Positions 34,460-44,306 of a stretch of DNA of 46,664 nucleotides are shown here, piece by piece. The stretch spans positions 1 through 46,664 of the forward strand of contig JAKQJM010000019.1 of assembly GCA_029561145.1 (NCBI GenBank). Direction: 5' to 3'. The notes beneath the pieces were generated by a model. It saw only the letters and a list, made by a program, of their open reading frames with translations, searched no databases and was not told the DNA's origin. Both the position numbers and the translations under genes were made by a program. Numbering within the stretch: the stretch's first letter is position 1; each line of letters opens with the position of its first letter. Source of the DNA: Pseudomonadota bacterium (GTDB taxonomy: Bacteria > Pseudomonadota > Gammaproteobacteria > Xanthomonadales > Rhodanobacteraceae).

Positions 34460-37400
34460 TTGATTCGTCTACTCGCCATCCTTGTCCTGCTCGGCACGAG
34501 CATTCCCGCGCGCCTGCATGCCGCCGATCAGCCGCTGGTGCCACTCGACGTCGCCGACGAAGGCGCGCCGACCTTCAGCGTGTATTCCTCGCGCGAGGGA
34601 TTGTCCGACGAGATCTGGAGCACGCTGGGTTTCGACAGGAACGGTTTTGTCTGGGCCGGGTCGGCGTCGTCGCTGGCCCGATTCGACGGTTACACCTGGA
34701 CGCCCTGGCCGTTTGCCGAGGCACGCAGTCTGGTCCGCGACATGCAGATCGATTCGAGCGGCGTCCTCTGGGCGATCTTCGAGCGTGAAGGCCTGGCCCG
34801 CTACGATGGGATTGCCTGGTCGCTCTATCCCTACCGGAACACATTCCATCAGCGCTTCTCCGATACCACCCGGGTCGACGGCACGAAGGACTACTGGCTG
34901 GGCCTGGACCGCGGCTACCTGCACCTGCAGGGAGGCTCCTGGTTGCCGGATCCCGGCAACGCACCGATCGAGCAGGGCCCGGCTGGCAGCATCGAGCAGA
35001 CCGACAGCCTGTTCGGCGAGCCGCGCCAATGGATGGCGATCAATGGCGGTGGCCTCTGGTATCGCCGCGTCGTCGCGCCGGGCCAACCGGAAGCGTGGCG
35101 GCGCTTCGAGGCGCCCGAGTTCAATGCCCTGCGTACCACGGCGATGCTACGAACGCACGACGCAGGCGCAGAGGAACTCTGGGTGCTCACCTATGGGGAC
35201 GGGCTGCTGCGGATCCGCAACGACGGCATACGCATCTGGCGGGCGGCGCGAGGCGAACTGCCTGCCGAAGCGCTGTACTCGGCCCAGGTGACCTACGCGA
35301 AGGACGGCGAACGTTCGCTCTGGATCGCATCGCGTGCCGGTTTGCTGCGCATGAGTCACGACAGATTGTCGGTCTTCGATCGTCGCCACGGCTTGCCGTC
35401 CGACGCGGTGCGCGGCATCAAGGTACAGCGCGGCATGGACGGCATCGACATACTCTGGCTGGCGACCGAAGGCGGCATCGCGCGTGCCGTGCTTGCCGAC
35501 AGCCCCTGGCAAACCGTGTCCTTGATGGGCGCCCGCGAGAACGGCATTTTCACCGTGATGATCGAACCGGATGGCCACGGCAGCGAGCGCCTGTGGGTCG
35601 GCACGCCCAAGCGGGGACTCGGTCTGCTTGAACGCGGTGAATGGAAGACGTTTTCGCAGGCCAACGGCAAGTTGCCGGCCGAAGGCGTGCGTCAGCTCTG
35701 GCGGCTTGCCGGTCCGGACGGCAAGCCGCAAAGGATCCTGAGCCTTGTCGGTGGCGACCTGTTCCGGATAGACGACGATCTGAATCTCGTGCCGATCGCA
35801 ACGCCTTGGCCGAAACGCGATGAAGAGGTCGCATCGCATGCCTTGGCGCGCACGCAGGACGGACATCTTGAATGGTGGATCTCGTCGCTCTACAGCGGTA
35901 TCCATCGATGGAGGGACGGCAAGTGGACGTCATTCCTGCCGGCTGGCCAAAGCCGGCCCTGGTCGGTAGTCGGCCTGACCGAGCAGATCGATGGCAATGG
36001 CCGTTCATGGTTGTGGGCGGCCAGCGCGACGGGCCTCGCGCGGTTCGACGGGCAGAACTGGGACATGCTGCCGGATGCGCTTGGATTGTCGCCCGACGGA
36101 TTTCGTGGGGTTTCGGTCATCCGCGAGGGCGAGCGCAGCATCCTCTGGGCGAGCAGCAATCGCTCGGGGGTTGTCCGTCTCGATGTGACCGACCCGCAGC
36201 GGCCGAGTCTCGCCGTTGCCGGGCAGGTTCCTGCAGCACCCGATCCGACCGTGTATTCGGTGCTCGCGGACAGTCAGGGGCGCATCTATGTCTGTACCAA
36301 CAATGGCGTGCAGCAACTCACGCCCGGCGCCAACGGCGACTATGCGGAGCGCGTGTTCCGGCGCCGTGACGGTCTCGTCCACGACGAATGCAACACGAAC
36401 GCGCAGCTGATCGATGCGCACGACCGTTACTGGGTCGGCACGCTCGGCGGATTGAGCCTGTACGACCCGCGGCTCGAGACTCCGCCGCGCAAGACCGAGC
36501 CGAAGCCACTCTGGTTCACCGGCATGACCGCCGATGGCTATGCGTTCAACGTCGATGGCGAAGATCCTGTCGAGTTGCCCGCCGGCGCGCGCGACCTGCG
36601 CATCGACTACACGATCATCTCCGGGCTTCGCGAACAGGAGTCGACGTACCGCAGCCAGCTGCACGGCTTCGACACGCAGTTCAGCGCATGGACGAGCGAG
36701 CACGGGCGCCGCTTCAGCGGACTTGCGCCCGGAATCTACGAGCTGCGCGTCGAGGCGCGCGACTATGCGGGAACACCGAGCGCGCCGCGTTCGCTGAAAT
36801 TCTCGATTGCCGCGCACTGGTGGCAGGAGGACCTGGTCAGGGCTGTCGGCGCGTTGTTGCTTGTCACGCTCATCGCGGGCTTCGTGCTGCTCTACAACCG
36901 CGGCCTGCGCACGCGCCAGCGCAACCTCAGGGGCGAGGTTGCGCGACGCACGGCGCAGCTCCAGGCGGCCAACCGGCGCCTGACCGAGTTGTCCTACCAG
37001 GATCCGTTGACCGGCGTCGCCAATCGCCGCCGTCTCATGGAAGTGATCGACGATGCCATTGCCCGCGCGATCAACCGCTCCCTGCCGATCGGGCTGATCG
37101 TGATCGATGTCGATAACTTCAAGGAATACAACGACCAGCACGGGCACCTGGCCGGTGACGCGGCCTTGCGTGCCGTCGCCCAGGCCTTGCAGAGCGTTAC
37201 CCGCGAACAGGATCTGGTCGCGCGTTTCGGCGGCGAGGAGTTCGCCTGCCTGATGATCGACGCCACCATCGACAGCGTGGCCGGCTGCGCCGAGCGCATG
37301 CGCGTCCTGATCGAGGCGCTGCCACCGCGCATGCTCGGCAACAACACGCAGACGATCACGATCAGCGCAGGTGCGATGAGTCGGGTGCCGAAGCCCGGCG

Positions 37401-37516
37401 ACCATGCGGCCGACCTGTTGCGGGATGCCGATGGCGCGTTGTATCGGGCCAAGAACGAAGGCCGCAACCGCGTATGCCGGGTCGCGGCGCGCCCTCAGCT
37501 GTCGCCCGCCGATTGA
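34460..37516 (+). CDS. Propeller-sensor diguanylate cyclase (two-component-propeller repeats, Y_Y_Y domain, GGDEF)
   Basis: 1018 residues if translation begins at the TTG at 34460, which gives a signal peptide (IRLLAILVLLGTSIPARLHA); the only in-frame ATG, at 34226, would add 78 unlikely residues. Periplasmic propeller repeats fill about 30-680 (for example GFVWAGSASSLARFDGYTW, LWLATEGGIARA). A Y_Y_Y domain ends with PGIYELRVEARDYAG. One membrane helix lies at about 798-815, then a short coiled coil and a GGDEF domain with active site GGEEF at about 924-928. REQD five residues before it is an RxxD inhibitory site. It makes cyclic di-GMP in response to an unknown periplasmic signal. Confidence 0.92.
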   Translation: MIRLLAILVLLGTSIPARLHAADQPLVPLDVADEGAPTFSVYSSREGLSDEIWSTLGFDRNGFVWAGSASSLARFDGYTWTPWPFAEARSLVRDMQIDSSGVLWAIFEREGLARYDGIAWSLYPYRNTFHQRFSDTTRVDGTKDYWLGLDRGYLHLQGGSWLPDPGNAPIEQGPAGSIEQTDSLFGEPRQWMAINGGGLWYRRVVAPGQPEAWRRFEAPEFNALRTTAMLRTHDAGAEELWVLTYGDGLLRIRNDGIRIWRAARGELPAEALYSAQVTYAKDGERSLWIASRAGLLRMSHDRLSVFDRRHGLPSDAVRGIKVQRGMDGIDILWLATEGGIARAVLADSPWQTVSLMGARENGIFTVMIEPDGHGSERLWVGTPKRGLGLLERGEWKTFSQANGKLPAEGVRQLWRLAGPDGKPQRILSLVGGDLFRIDDDLNLVPIATPWPKRDEEVASHALARTQDGHLEWWISSLYSGIHRWRDGKWTSFLPAGQSRPWSVVGLTEQIDGNGRSWLWAASATGLARFDGQNWDMLPDALGLSPDGFRGVSVIREGERSILWASSNRSGVVRLDVTDPQRPSLAVAGQVPAAPDPTVYSVLADSQGRIYVCTNNGVQQLTPGANGDYAERVFRRRDGLVHDECNTNAQLIDAHDRYWVGTLGGLSLYDPRLETPPRKTEPKPLWFTGMTADGYAFNVDGEDPVELPAGARDLRIDYTIISGLREQESTYRSQLHGFDTQFSAWTSEHGRRFSGLAPGIYELRVEARDYAGTPSAPRSLKFSIAAHWWQEDLVRAVGALLLVTLIAGFVLLYNRGLRTRQRNLRGEVARRTAQLQAANRRLTELSYQDPLTGVANRRRLMEVIDDAIARAINRSLPIGLIVIDVDNFKEYNDQHGHLAGDAALRAVAQALQSVTREQDLVARFGGEEFACLMIDATIDSVAGCAERMRVLIEALPPRMLGNNTQTITISAGAMSRVPKPGDHAADLLRDADGALYRAKNEGRNRVCRVAARPQLSPAD

Positions 37517-37532
37517 GCGATGCGCGCCCGGT

Positions 37533-38924
37533 TCACCGGCTGCCGGCAAGGTCCCGGATCAGGGCATACCAGTAATCGAGGTTGTTGTAGAACGAAGCCA
37601 CCGGCATGCGTTCGTCGAGGCCATGGGCAAAGCTGTCGCTGTCCTTGAGGAAGGACCCGCTGACGCCATAGGTCGGGATGCCGCCGGCACGAAATATCGT
37701 GCCGTCGGTGTAGTACGGCGCCTGGTCGGGAACGATCGGCGTGCCCGGGTAGTTCAGGTGCACGGCCCGGGCGACGGCGTCGCGGATGTCCTTGCGCAAC
37801 GGCGAGGCGACTGCATCGAGTGAGCGGGCGACGATCTGCACCTGCACCTGGTCGCCGACCACGCGCTGCAGGTCGGCCGCGACCGCCTCGCTCGTCGTTC
37901 CCGGAAAGATCCGGCAATTGACCGTCGCGCTGGCGGCTTGCGGCAGGGCGTTCTCGGCATGGCCTGCGGCAAGCATCGTCGCAACGCAGGTCGTGCGCGT
38001 GCGTCCGACGTAGGACGGTTGCGCAGCCAGGATCTCGGCCGCGGCGATGTCGCCGGGATCGGCGGCGAAGCGCTTCATCGCTGCACCGAGCTCGCCCGGC
38101 GTGTGCGCCCCGGAGGCGGCCAGGCTGCCTCGCGTCCACTCGTTGGACTGCAACGGAAACCGGTATCCCTGCAGGGACTTGAGGGCGTCGGCGAGATCGT
38201 AGATCGCGTTCTTGAGTCTCGGCTCCGAGCTGTGACCGCCAGGATTGTGCGCCGTGATCGAGTAGGTCACCGAGGTCTTCTCGGCACCTTGCAGATAGAG
38301 CAGCTTGGCCTTTCCGCTGTCCTCGTCGATCACCCCGCCGCCGCCATCGCCATTGAGCGCATATTCGGCATCGATCAGGTCGCGGTGGTTCTCGACGAGG
38401 TCCCGCGTCGTTTCCTGCGCGGTTTCCTCGTCGCCGGTCAGGGCGAGGATGATGTCCCGCTTCGGCACAAAGCCTTCGCGCTTGAGACGCAGGAAATTTG
38501 CCGCGAATGCCGCCACTTCATTCTTGATGTCGGCCGTGCCGCGTCCGAAGAAATACCCGTTCTCCTCGGTCAGGATGAACGGATCGCGCACCCAGTCCGC
38601 CGGATTGGCGGTGACCACGTCCATGTGCGCGATCAACAGGATCGGCTTGCGCGTGCCGCCCTTGCCGCGATAACGCACGACCAGCGAGGCGGTCTCACCG
38701 AGCGGAAGGAGATGGATGTCCTTCGGATCGAAACCGCCGGCAACGAACTTTTCCGAAAGATAGGTGGCCAGTGCCGGAACCTGGCCAAGCCCTTTCGAAG
38801 TCTTGAACGCGATCAGCCGGGCGAACAGCTCGCGGGCTTCGGCACGCGAGGCATCAACCTGGCTTGCGGCCCGCGCCTCGAAGCCGGCACCAATCAGCAG
38901 GAGGAACAGGAACAGGGTTTTCAT
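37533..38924 (-). CDS. Secreted M20-family metallopeptidase
   Basis: 463 residues with a signal peptide (MKTLFLFLLLIGAGFEARA). Zinc ligands and catalytic residues are in order: H100 in IAHMDVV with D102, D132 in GRGTADIKNE, E166/E167 in TGDEET, and the final HGLDER near the C terminus. The dimerisation insert contains AHNPGGHSSEPR. M20/M28-like enzymes of this length are carboxypeptidases or dipeptidases; here probably periplasmic. Its 3' end is 16 bases from that of the diguanylate cyclase gene, facing it. Confidence 0.92.
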   Translation of the reverse strand: MKTLFLFLLLIGAGFEARAASQVDASRAEARELFARLIAFKTSKGLGQVPALATYLSEKFVAGGFDPKDIHLLPLGETASLVVRYRGKGGTRKPILLIAHMDVVTANPADWVRDPFILTEENGYFFGRGTADIKNEVAAFAANFLRLKREGFVPKRDIILALTGDEETAQETTRDLVENHRDLIDAEYALNGDGGGGVIDEDSGKAKLLYLQGAEKTSVTYSITAHNPGGHSSEPRLKNAIYDLADALKSLQGYRFPLQSNEWTRGSLAASGAHTPGELGAAMKRFAADPGDIAAAEILAAQPSYVGRTRTTCVATMLAAGHAENALPQAASATVNCRIFPGTTSEAVAADLQRVVGDQVQVQIVARSLDAVASPLRKDIRDAVARAVHLNYPGTPIVPDQAPYYTDGTIFRAGGIPTYGVSGSFLKDSDSFAHGLDERMPVASFYNNLDYWYALIRDLAGSR

Positions 38925-38978
38925 GCGCCGGCACTCGTGTCTTGTTGAAAATGGGCTCGCAGGATTCGCGATTGCGGC

Positions 38979-40607
38979 TCAGGCTTTCGCCTGCGCGCGC
39001 AGCAGGGCAAGCAGTTGCTCGATCGGCAGCGCCTTGTGGAACAACCACCCCTGGGCGAACTGTACGCCATGATCGCGCAGGAAGGCCGCCTGCACTTCGG
39101 TCTCGACGCCTTCGCCGATGACCTTCAAGCCGAGCGATTCGGCGATGCGGATGATGTGCAGTGCGACTTCGCTGGTCGCGGAATCGGTACCGACGGTCTC
39201 GACGAAGACCTTGTCGATCTTCAGGTAGTCGGTTTGCAGCGAGGTCAGGTAGGGCAGGCTCGAATAGCCCGTGCCGAAATCGTCGATCGCGACACGAACA
39301 CCCAGTTCGCGGATCGCGGTAACGATGCGCCTGGCCAGGACCGGATCGAGGAACGAGTGCTCGGTCGCCTCGACGACAAGGTTCGCCGGAGCGATTCCAT
39401 TCGTCTGCAGCAAGCGGCGCAGCGATTCCACGATCGTCCCGGAATGCAGGTCCGACGAGGCCAGGTTCACGCTGACATAGCAGTCGGGCCGGATCTTCAA
39501 CAGGTGCGGCGCATCGAGCGCGACCCGTGCGAGCACGTACTCGGTGAACTGCCGGACCAGGCCGTAGTCCTCGGCCGCCGGGATGAACACATCAGGACGC
39601 AGGGTTTCGCCCTCACGGCGCGGCCAGCGCAACAGGGCCTCGACACCGACGATTCGCCGCGTTGCCAGTTCGAGGATGGGCTGGTAGTGCAGCTCGAATT
39701 CCGAGCGCTTCAGCGCCAGTCGCAATTCGGTTCGCAGGGATGAACGCTGTTGCGCCAGCTTGACCACGCCGAACGAAAGACCGGCGCCGAGCACGAGTGC
39801 GATCGGCACCAGCAGAAACGCGACCCGGTACAGGCGCGACCGCAGATAGTCTGCCGGTACCGCGACATAGGCCGCGGTGTCGAATCGTGTCGAGGCGCGC
39901 AGGCTGACGAGATAGCGGCCATCGAAGAAGCGGGCTTGTTCGGCGTCGCCGAGATGTTTCATCCAGCGTGAATCGAAATAGCCGCGACTGCTCAGGAGCC
40001 TTGCGCCGCTGCGCCCGTAGGCGCCCAGGGCGATGTCTTCGCGGTCGACGAAGATGTCGATCAGGGATTCGGGATGCATCGCGGTGACGATGTCGTCCTT
40101 CTGCAGCGTCAGGAAACGATGGCCATCGCCGATGCCGAGATCGACCGAGCGGCGAATTCCCGCGCCGAGCGCGCTGACCCATTCGACCGGCCCGAGCGCA
40201 ATCGGCGGATCGTGTCGACCGAGCGATGAGCAGGTCAGGCGTCCGTCGGTGACCGAGCCAAGCAACTGCAGGTAGCTGGAGGCCATGTTTATATCGCGCA
40301 TGAGGGCGATGCGCTGATCCGAACACGGGTCGGAATACGGTGCGCCGCGCAGGCGCTCGTACGCTGCTCTTGCCTGGTCGCCGGCGGCGTCCGTGCGACG
40401 CAGCACTTCGACGACCATCGTGTCGGCAAGGCGCATCTCGGCCTCCATGCTCTGGCTGTGCGCGAGATACAGGGCAGCAAGCAGCGGAACGGCGATCCCG
40501 AGGATGCCTATCGCGACGACGAGCTTTGCCGTTAGCTTCTTGCGCATGCCCCATCGGCCGAACGGCCGCAATGCACTACCCCGTTCCGGATCATGCGCCT
40601 TCGCCAT
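38979..40607 (-). CDS. Membrane cyclic di-GMP phosphodiesterase, CSS-motif plus EAL
   Basis: 542 residues. Helices at about 28-50 and 259-281 enclose a periplasmic domain with C95 and C126-S-S, the spacing of the redox-sensing CSS domain of PdeC/PdeB-type enzymes. The EAL domain is complete: VGVEALLRWP, the stretch with NLASSDL, VEATEHSF, DDFGTGYSSLPYL, LKIDKVFV and GEGVETEVQ. It should cleave cyclic di-GMP, with activity controlled by the disulfide state of the periplasmic domain. Start ATG at 40607; a methionine 20 residues on is possible. It follows nrdB by 52 bases on the same strand, so part of its expression may come from the nrd promoter. Confidence 0.93.
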   Translation of the reverse strand: MAKAHDPERGSALRPFGRWGMRKKLTAKLVVAIGILGIAVPLLAALYLAHSQSMEAEMRLADTMVVEVLRRTDAAGDQARAAYERLRGAPYSDPCSDQRIALMRDINMASSYLQLLGSVTDGRLTCSSLGRHDPPIALGPVEWVSALGAGIRRSVDLGIGDGHRFLTLQKDDIVTAMHPESLIDIFVDREDIALGAYGRSGARLLSSRGYFDSRWMKHLGDAEQARFFDGRYLVSLRASTRFDTAAYVAVPADYLRSRLYRVAFLLVPIALVLGAGLSFGVVKLAQQRSSLRTELRLALKRSEFELHYQPILELATRRIVGVEALLRWPRREGETLRPDVFIPAAEDYGLVRQFTEYVLARVALDAPHLLKIRPDCYVSVNLASSDLHSGTIVESLRRLLQTNGIAPANLVVEATEHSFLDPVLARRIVTAIRELGVRVAIDDFGTGYSSLPYLTSLQTDYLKIDKVFVETVGTDSATSEVALHIIRIAESLGLKVIGEGVETEVQAAFLRDHGVQFAQGWLFHKALPIEQLLALLRAQAKA

Positions 40608-40659
40608 GATTTGCGCATCGACCGTCCGGATGTTCGGCGGGCGGCCCGCTACGGGTCGC

Positions 40660-41688
40660 TCAGAACGCTTCGTCGAAGCCGACCTCGCCCTGCACGCCGA
40701 CCTGGTAAGCGGACACGCGTCGCTCGAAGAAGTTGGTGACTTCCTGCACGTCCTGCAACTGCATGAAGTCGAACGGGTTGCGCGCGCCGTAGTGGCGCGG
40801 CATGCCGAGTTGGGCGAAACGCTGGTCGGCGCAGTACTCGAGGTACTGGCGCATCGCCTTCGGCGAGATGCCCGCGACGCCGCCACCGAGCACGTCGTCG
40901 GCGAACGCCGTCTCGCACTGGATCGCTTCCTCAAGCATGTCGACGACCTGAGCCTGCATCCCGGCATCGAACAGGTCGGGCTCCTCCTCGCGCACGGTAC
41001 GGATCGTCTCGAATGCGAATGCCATGTGGCAGCTCTCGTCGCGGAACACCCAGTTGGTACCCGAGGCGAGCCCGTGCAGCAGTCCGCGCGAACGCAGGAA
41101 GTACACGTAGGCGAATGCGGCAAAGAAGAACAATCCCTCGATGCAGGCGGCGAAGCAGATCAGGTTGAGCAGGAACTGGCGACGCTCGTCGCGCGTGCCG
41201 ATGCGCCTGACCTGCTGGAGCGAATCGATCCACTTGAAGCAGAACTCGGCCTTGCGCCGGATCGACGGGATGTTCTCGATCGCGGCGAACGCCTTGTTGC
41301 GCTCGTCCGGATCAGGCAGGTAGGCATCGAGCAGGGTCAGATAGAACTGCACATGCAGCGCTTCTTCATAAAGCTGGCGCGAAAGGTACATGCGTGCTTC
41401 GGGCGCGTTGATGTGCGCGTAGAGGTTCAGCACGAGATTGTTCGACACGATCGAATCGCCGGTCGCGAAGAACGCGATCAGGCGATGGATCAGGTGCCGC
41501 TCGGCCGGCGTCATCTTCGACTTCAGGTCGTTGACGTCCGGCGCGAAATCGACTTCCTCGACGGTCCAGGTATTGCGGATCGCCGCGCGGTACATCTCGT
41601 AGAACGCGGGATAGCGCATCGGCCGCAAGGTCAGTGCGAAACCGGGATCGAGCAGGAGTTGCTTCTTGAACGGAGGTTGTGCGGACAT
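40660..41688 (-). CDS. nrdB: Ribonucleotide reductase class Ia, beta (radical-bearing) subunit
   Basis: 342 residues. Iron ligands: D78 in ATGDSIV, E109 and H112 in YEEALHVQFY, and the second set in AACIEGLFFF and FRDESCHMAF. Y116, four residues after H112, is the radical tyrosine, so this is a tyrosyl-radical enzyme and not the Phe-containing class Ic. The C-terminal end GEVGFDEAF is the peptide that docks on the alpha subunit. It makes deoxynucleotides with NrdA under oxic conditions. The gap to nrdA is 89 bases on the same strand. Confidence 0.96.
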   Translation of the reverse strand: MSAQPPFKKQLLLDPGFALTLRPMRYPAFYEMYRAAIRNTWTVEEVDFAPDVNDLKSKMTPAERHLIHRLIAFFATGDSIVSNNLVLNLYAHINAPEARMYLSRQLYEEALHVQFYLTLLDAYLPDPDERNKAFAAIENIPSIRRKAEFCFKWIDSLQQVRRIGTRDERRQFLLNLICFAACIEGLFFFAAFAYVYFLRSRGLLHGLASGTNWVFRDESCHMAFAFETIRTVREEEPDLFDAGMQAQVVDMLEEAIQCETAFADDVLGGGVAGISPKAMRQYLEYCADQRFAQLGMPRHYGARNPFDFMQLQDVQEVTNFFERRVSAYQVGVQGEVGFDEAF

Positions 41689-41777
41689 GCAGGGGTCTCA
41701 TGGGGATGCGCTGCTCCCGCTCATCGAAAGCAACGCTGGGGCACAGGTTTCGGTCGCGACGGAACGGAAGGGCGTTC

Positions 41778-44306
41778 CTACTGGCAGGCCTCGCAGTACG
41801 CGGGATTTTCAAGCGAGCAGACCACGGCGCTGCTGGCGTCCGCCGCGGAGGTCACGACGGCCGCAGGCAGTTCCGTCGCGCCTGCTCCGATCGTGGTTTT
41901 TGCAATGCGTGTCGCTGGGCGCGAGCGCAGGTAGTAGGTGGTCTTGATGCCCGCTTTCCACGCATACATGTACATCGACGACAGGCGCCCGATGTTCGGG
42001 TTTTCCTGGAACAGGTTGAGCGACTGGCTCTGGTCGATGTAGGCGCCGCGCGCGGCGGCGTGGTCGATCAGTGCCTTCTGCGGCAGCTCCCATACGGTGC
42101 GATAGATCGCGCGAAGACGTTCCGGTATCGCCTCGATGCCCTGGATCGAACCTTCCGCGAGCGTGATCGCGTCACGCACGCTCTCGGTCCACAAGCCCAG
42201 GGTCTTCAGTTCCTCGACGAGATAGCGGTTGATGACGAGGAAGTCGCCCGACAAGGTCTCACGCTTGAACAAGTTCGACACCTGCGGCTCGATGCATTCG
42301 TAGCAGCCGGCGATCGAGGCGATCGTCGCGGTCGGCGCGATCGCGATCAACAGTGAATTGCGCAGGCCCGTCGCCTTGATGCGCGCGCGCAATTCGTCCC
42401 AACGCGCGGCCGGGATCGATTGCCTCGACTGCGGCCAATGGTCGAACTGCAGCTCGCCACGGGCGGCGCGCGTCTCGGCGAAACCCGGATGTGCGCCGAG
42501 CGCATCGGCGAGGTCGCAGGACTGGTTCAGCGCATGGAAATAGATGTGTTCGGCGATGCTCGCCGACAGCGCTTCGGCTTCCTTCGAGTCGAACGCCAGG
42601 CGCAACTGGAAGAACACATCCTGCAGGCCCATTACGCCGAGGCCGACGGGACGCCATTTGCGATTCGCCGTCGCTGCCGTTTCGATCGGATAGAAATTGA
42701 GATCGATGACGCGATCGAGCTGGCGCACGGCGATCGCGACCGTATGCGCGAGCTTGTCGAAATCGAACGCGCCGTCGCTGACATGCCGCGACAGGTTGAT
42801 CGAGCCGAGGTTGCACACCGCGGTTTCCGTGGCCGAGGTGACCTCGAGGATTTCGGTGCACAGATTGGAAAGGTGAATCACATTGTCCGCGCGTGCGGTC
42901 TGGTTCGAGGTCGCATTGCAGCGATCCTTGAAAGTCATCCAGCCATTGCCGGTTTGTGCCAGCGTGCGCAGCATGCGCGAATACAGCTCGCGCGCCTTGA
43001 TCGTGCCGGAAGCCATGCCGGCGGCTTCGGCGTGCAGGTATTCGCGATCGAAGTCCTCGCCCCAGAGATCGACCAGTTGCGGTACGCGTTTCGGATCGAA
43101 CAGCGACCAGTCGCGATCGGATTCGACGCGGCGCATGAATTCATCGGGAATCCAGTTGGCCAGGTTGAGATTGTGGGTGCGCCGCGCATCGTCGCCGGTG
43201 TTGTCGCGCAGTTCGAGGAACTCCTCGATATCGGCATGCCAGGTTTCGAGATACACGCAGGCCGCGCCCTTGCGCTTGCCGCCCTGGTTGACCGCCGCGA
43301 CCGATGCATCGAGCGTCTTCAGCCACGGCACGAGGCCGTTCGAATGACCGTTGGTGCCCTTGATCAGCGAGCCGCGCGAACGCACGCGCGAATACGAGAG
43401 GCCGATGCCGCCGGCGAACTTGCTGAGCTTGGCGACATCCGCGTACTTGCTGTAGATGCTTTCGAGCGAATCGAGCGGCGAATCGAGCAGGAAGCACGAG
43501 GACAACTGTTCGTGCGCGGTGCCGGAATTGAACAGGGACGGTGAACTCGGCACGTACTCGAGCGACGACAGCAGTCGATACAGCTCGAGCGTCTCGGCGA
43601 GGTTGCCCCCGCCCAGCGCGCAGGCCACGCGCATGAAGAAATACTGCGGCGTCTCGGTCACCTTGCGCAGGTCGGGATGGCGCAGCAGGTAGCGGTCGTA
43701 GACCGTGCGCAGGCCGAAGTACTCGAAGCGTCGCGAGGCGGGCGGATCGATCGTGTCGTTGAGCTTGCGTGCGTTGAGCGCGACGAAATCGCGCAGGCGG
43801 TCATTGATCAGGCCGAGTTCGGCGCCGCGTGCGACCGATTGCGAAAACGACTGGATCTCCTGTCCCGCCACCTCCTTGTCGATGTAGGAAGACAGCAGGC
43901 GTGCGGCGAGAAGGCCGTACTCGGGTTCCTCGGCGGTCAGTGCGGCCGCGGTGCGGATCGAGAGCTCGTCGAGTTCGCGCGTGGTTGCGCCGTCGTAGAT
44001 GCCGCCGATGGTCTTCAATGCGACGCGCATCGGATCGACTGCATGCAGGCCGCCGGCGCTGCGCGTGACTGCACGCACGATCTTGCCGAGGTCGACGACC
44101 TCGCTGCCGCCATTGCGCTTGGTCACGCGCATCTGGGTCGGGCTGTGCGGTGCGGTCAGGGCAAAGTCTTCGGCGCTGGTTGACGCAACGACCGATCGAG
44201 CGGTCGCCTGGATGGCGACAAGGGATGGGGAATTCATGGTGTCTTGGCGAAAGGAGGGTGGGTCGGATTCGTGCGCGCGTGGCGCGCTGGAATCGAGAGG
44301 ATGCAT
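41778..44306 (-). CDS. nrdA: Ribonucleotide reductase class Ia, alpha (catalytic) subunit
   Basis: 842 residues from the ATG at 44306, supported by GGGAG 6 bases upstream; the ATG at 44237 lacks a site. An ATP cone at about 58-145 provides allosteric control. Active site: C271 in SSCFLLD and C498 form the redox pair, C483 in NLCTE is the thiyl radical cysteine with N481 and E485. The tyrosine pair for radical transfer is in KTTYYLRSR, and the C-terminal CEAC tail reduces the active site. An unusually long leader carries a cobalamin riboswitch and NrdR-like sites. Confidence 0.96.
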   Translation of the reverse strand: MHPLDSSAPRAHESDPPSFRQDTMNSPSLVAIQATARSVVASTSAEDFALTAPHSPTQMRVTKRNGGSEVVDLGKIVRAVTRSAGGLHAVDPMRVALKTIGGIYDGATTRELDELSIRTAAALTAEEPEYGLLAARLLSSYIDKEVAGQEIQSFSQSVARGAELGLINDRLRDFVALNARKLNDTIDPPASRRFEYFGLRTVYDRYLLRHPDLRKVTETPQYFFMRVACALGGGNLAETLELYRLLSSLEYVPSSPSLFNSGTAHEQLSSCFLLDSPLDSLESIYSKYADVAKLSKFAGGIGLSYSRVRSRGSLIKGTNGHSNGLVPWLKTLDASVAAVNQGGKRKGAACVYLETWHADIEEFLELRDNTGDDARRTHNLNLANWIPDEFMRRVESDRDWSLFDPKRVPQLVDLWGEDFDREYLHAEAAGMASGTIKARELYSRMLRTLAQTGNGWMTFKDRCNATSNQTARADNVIHLSNLCTEILEVTSATETAVCNLGSINLSRHVSDGAFDFDKLAHTVAIAVRQLDRVIDLNFYPIETAATANRKWRPVGLGVMGLQDVFFQLRLAFDSKEAEALSASIAEHIYFHALNQSCDLADALGAHPGFAETRAARGELQFDHWPQSRQSIPAARWDELRARIKATGLRNSLLIAIAPTATIASIAGCYECIEPQVSNLFKRETLSGDFLVINRYLVEELKTLGLWTESVRDAITLAEGSIQGIEAIPERLRAIYRTVWELPQKALIDHAAARGAYIDQSQSLNLFQENPNIGRLSSMYMYAWKAGIKTTYYLRSRPATRIAKTTIGAGATELPAAVVTSAADASSAVVCSLENPAYCEACQ

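Noticed and set aside
36005-37549. 514-residue minus-strand open frame
   Set aside because: Antisense to the GGDEF gene including its active site.
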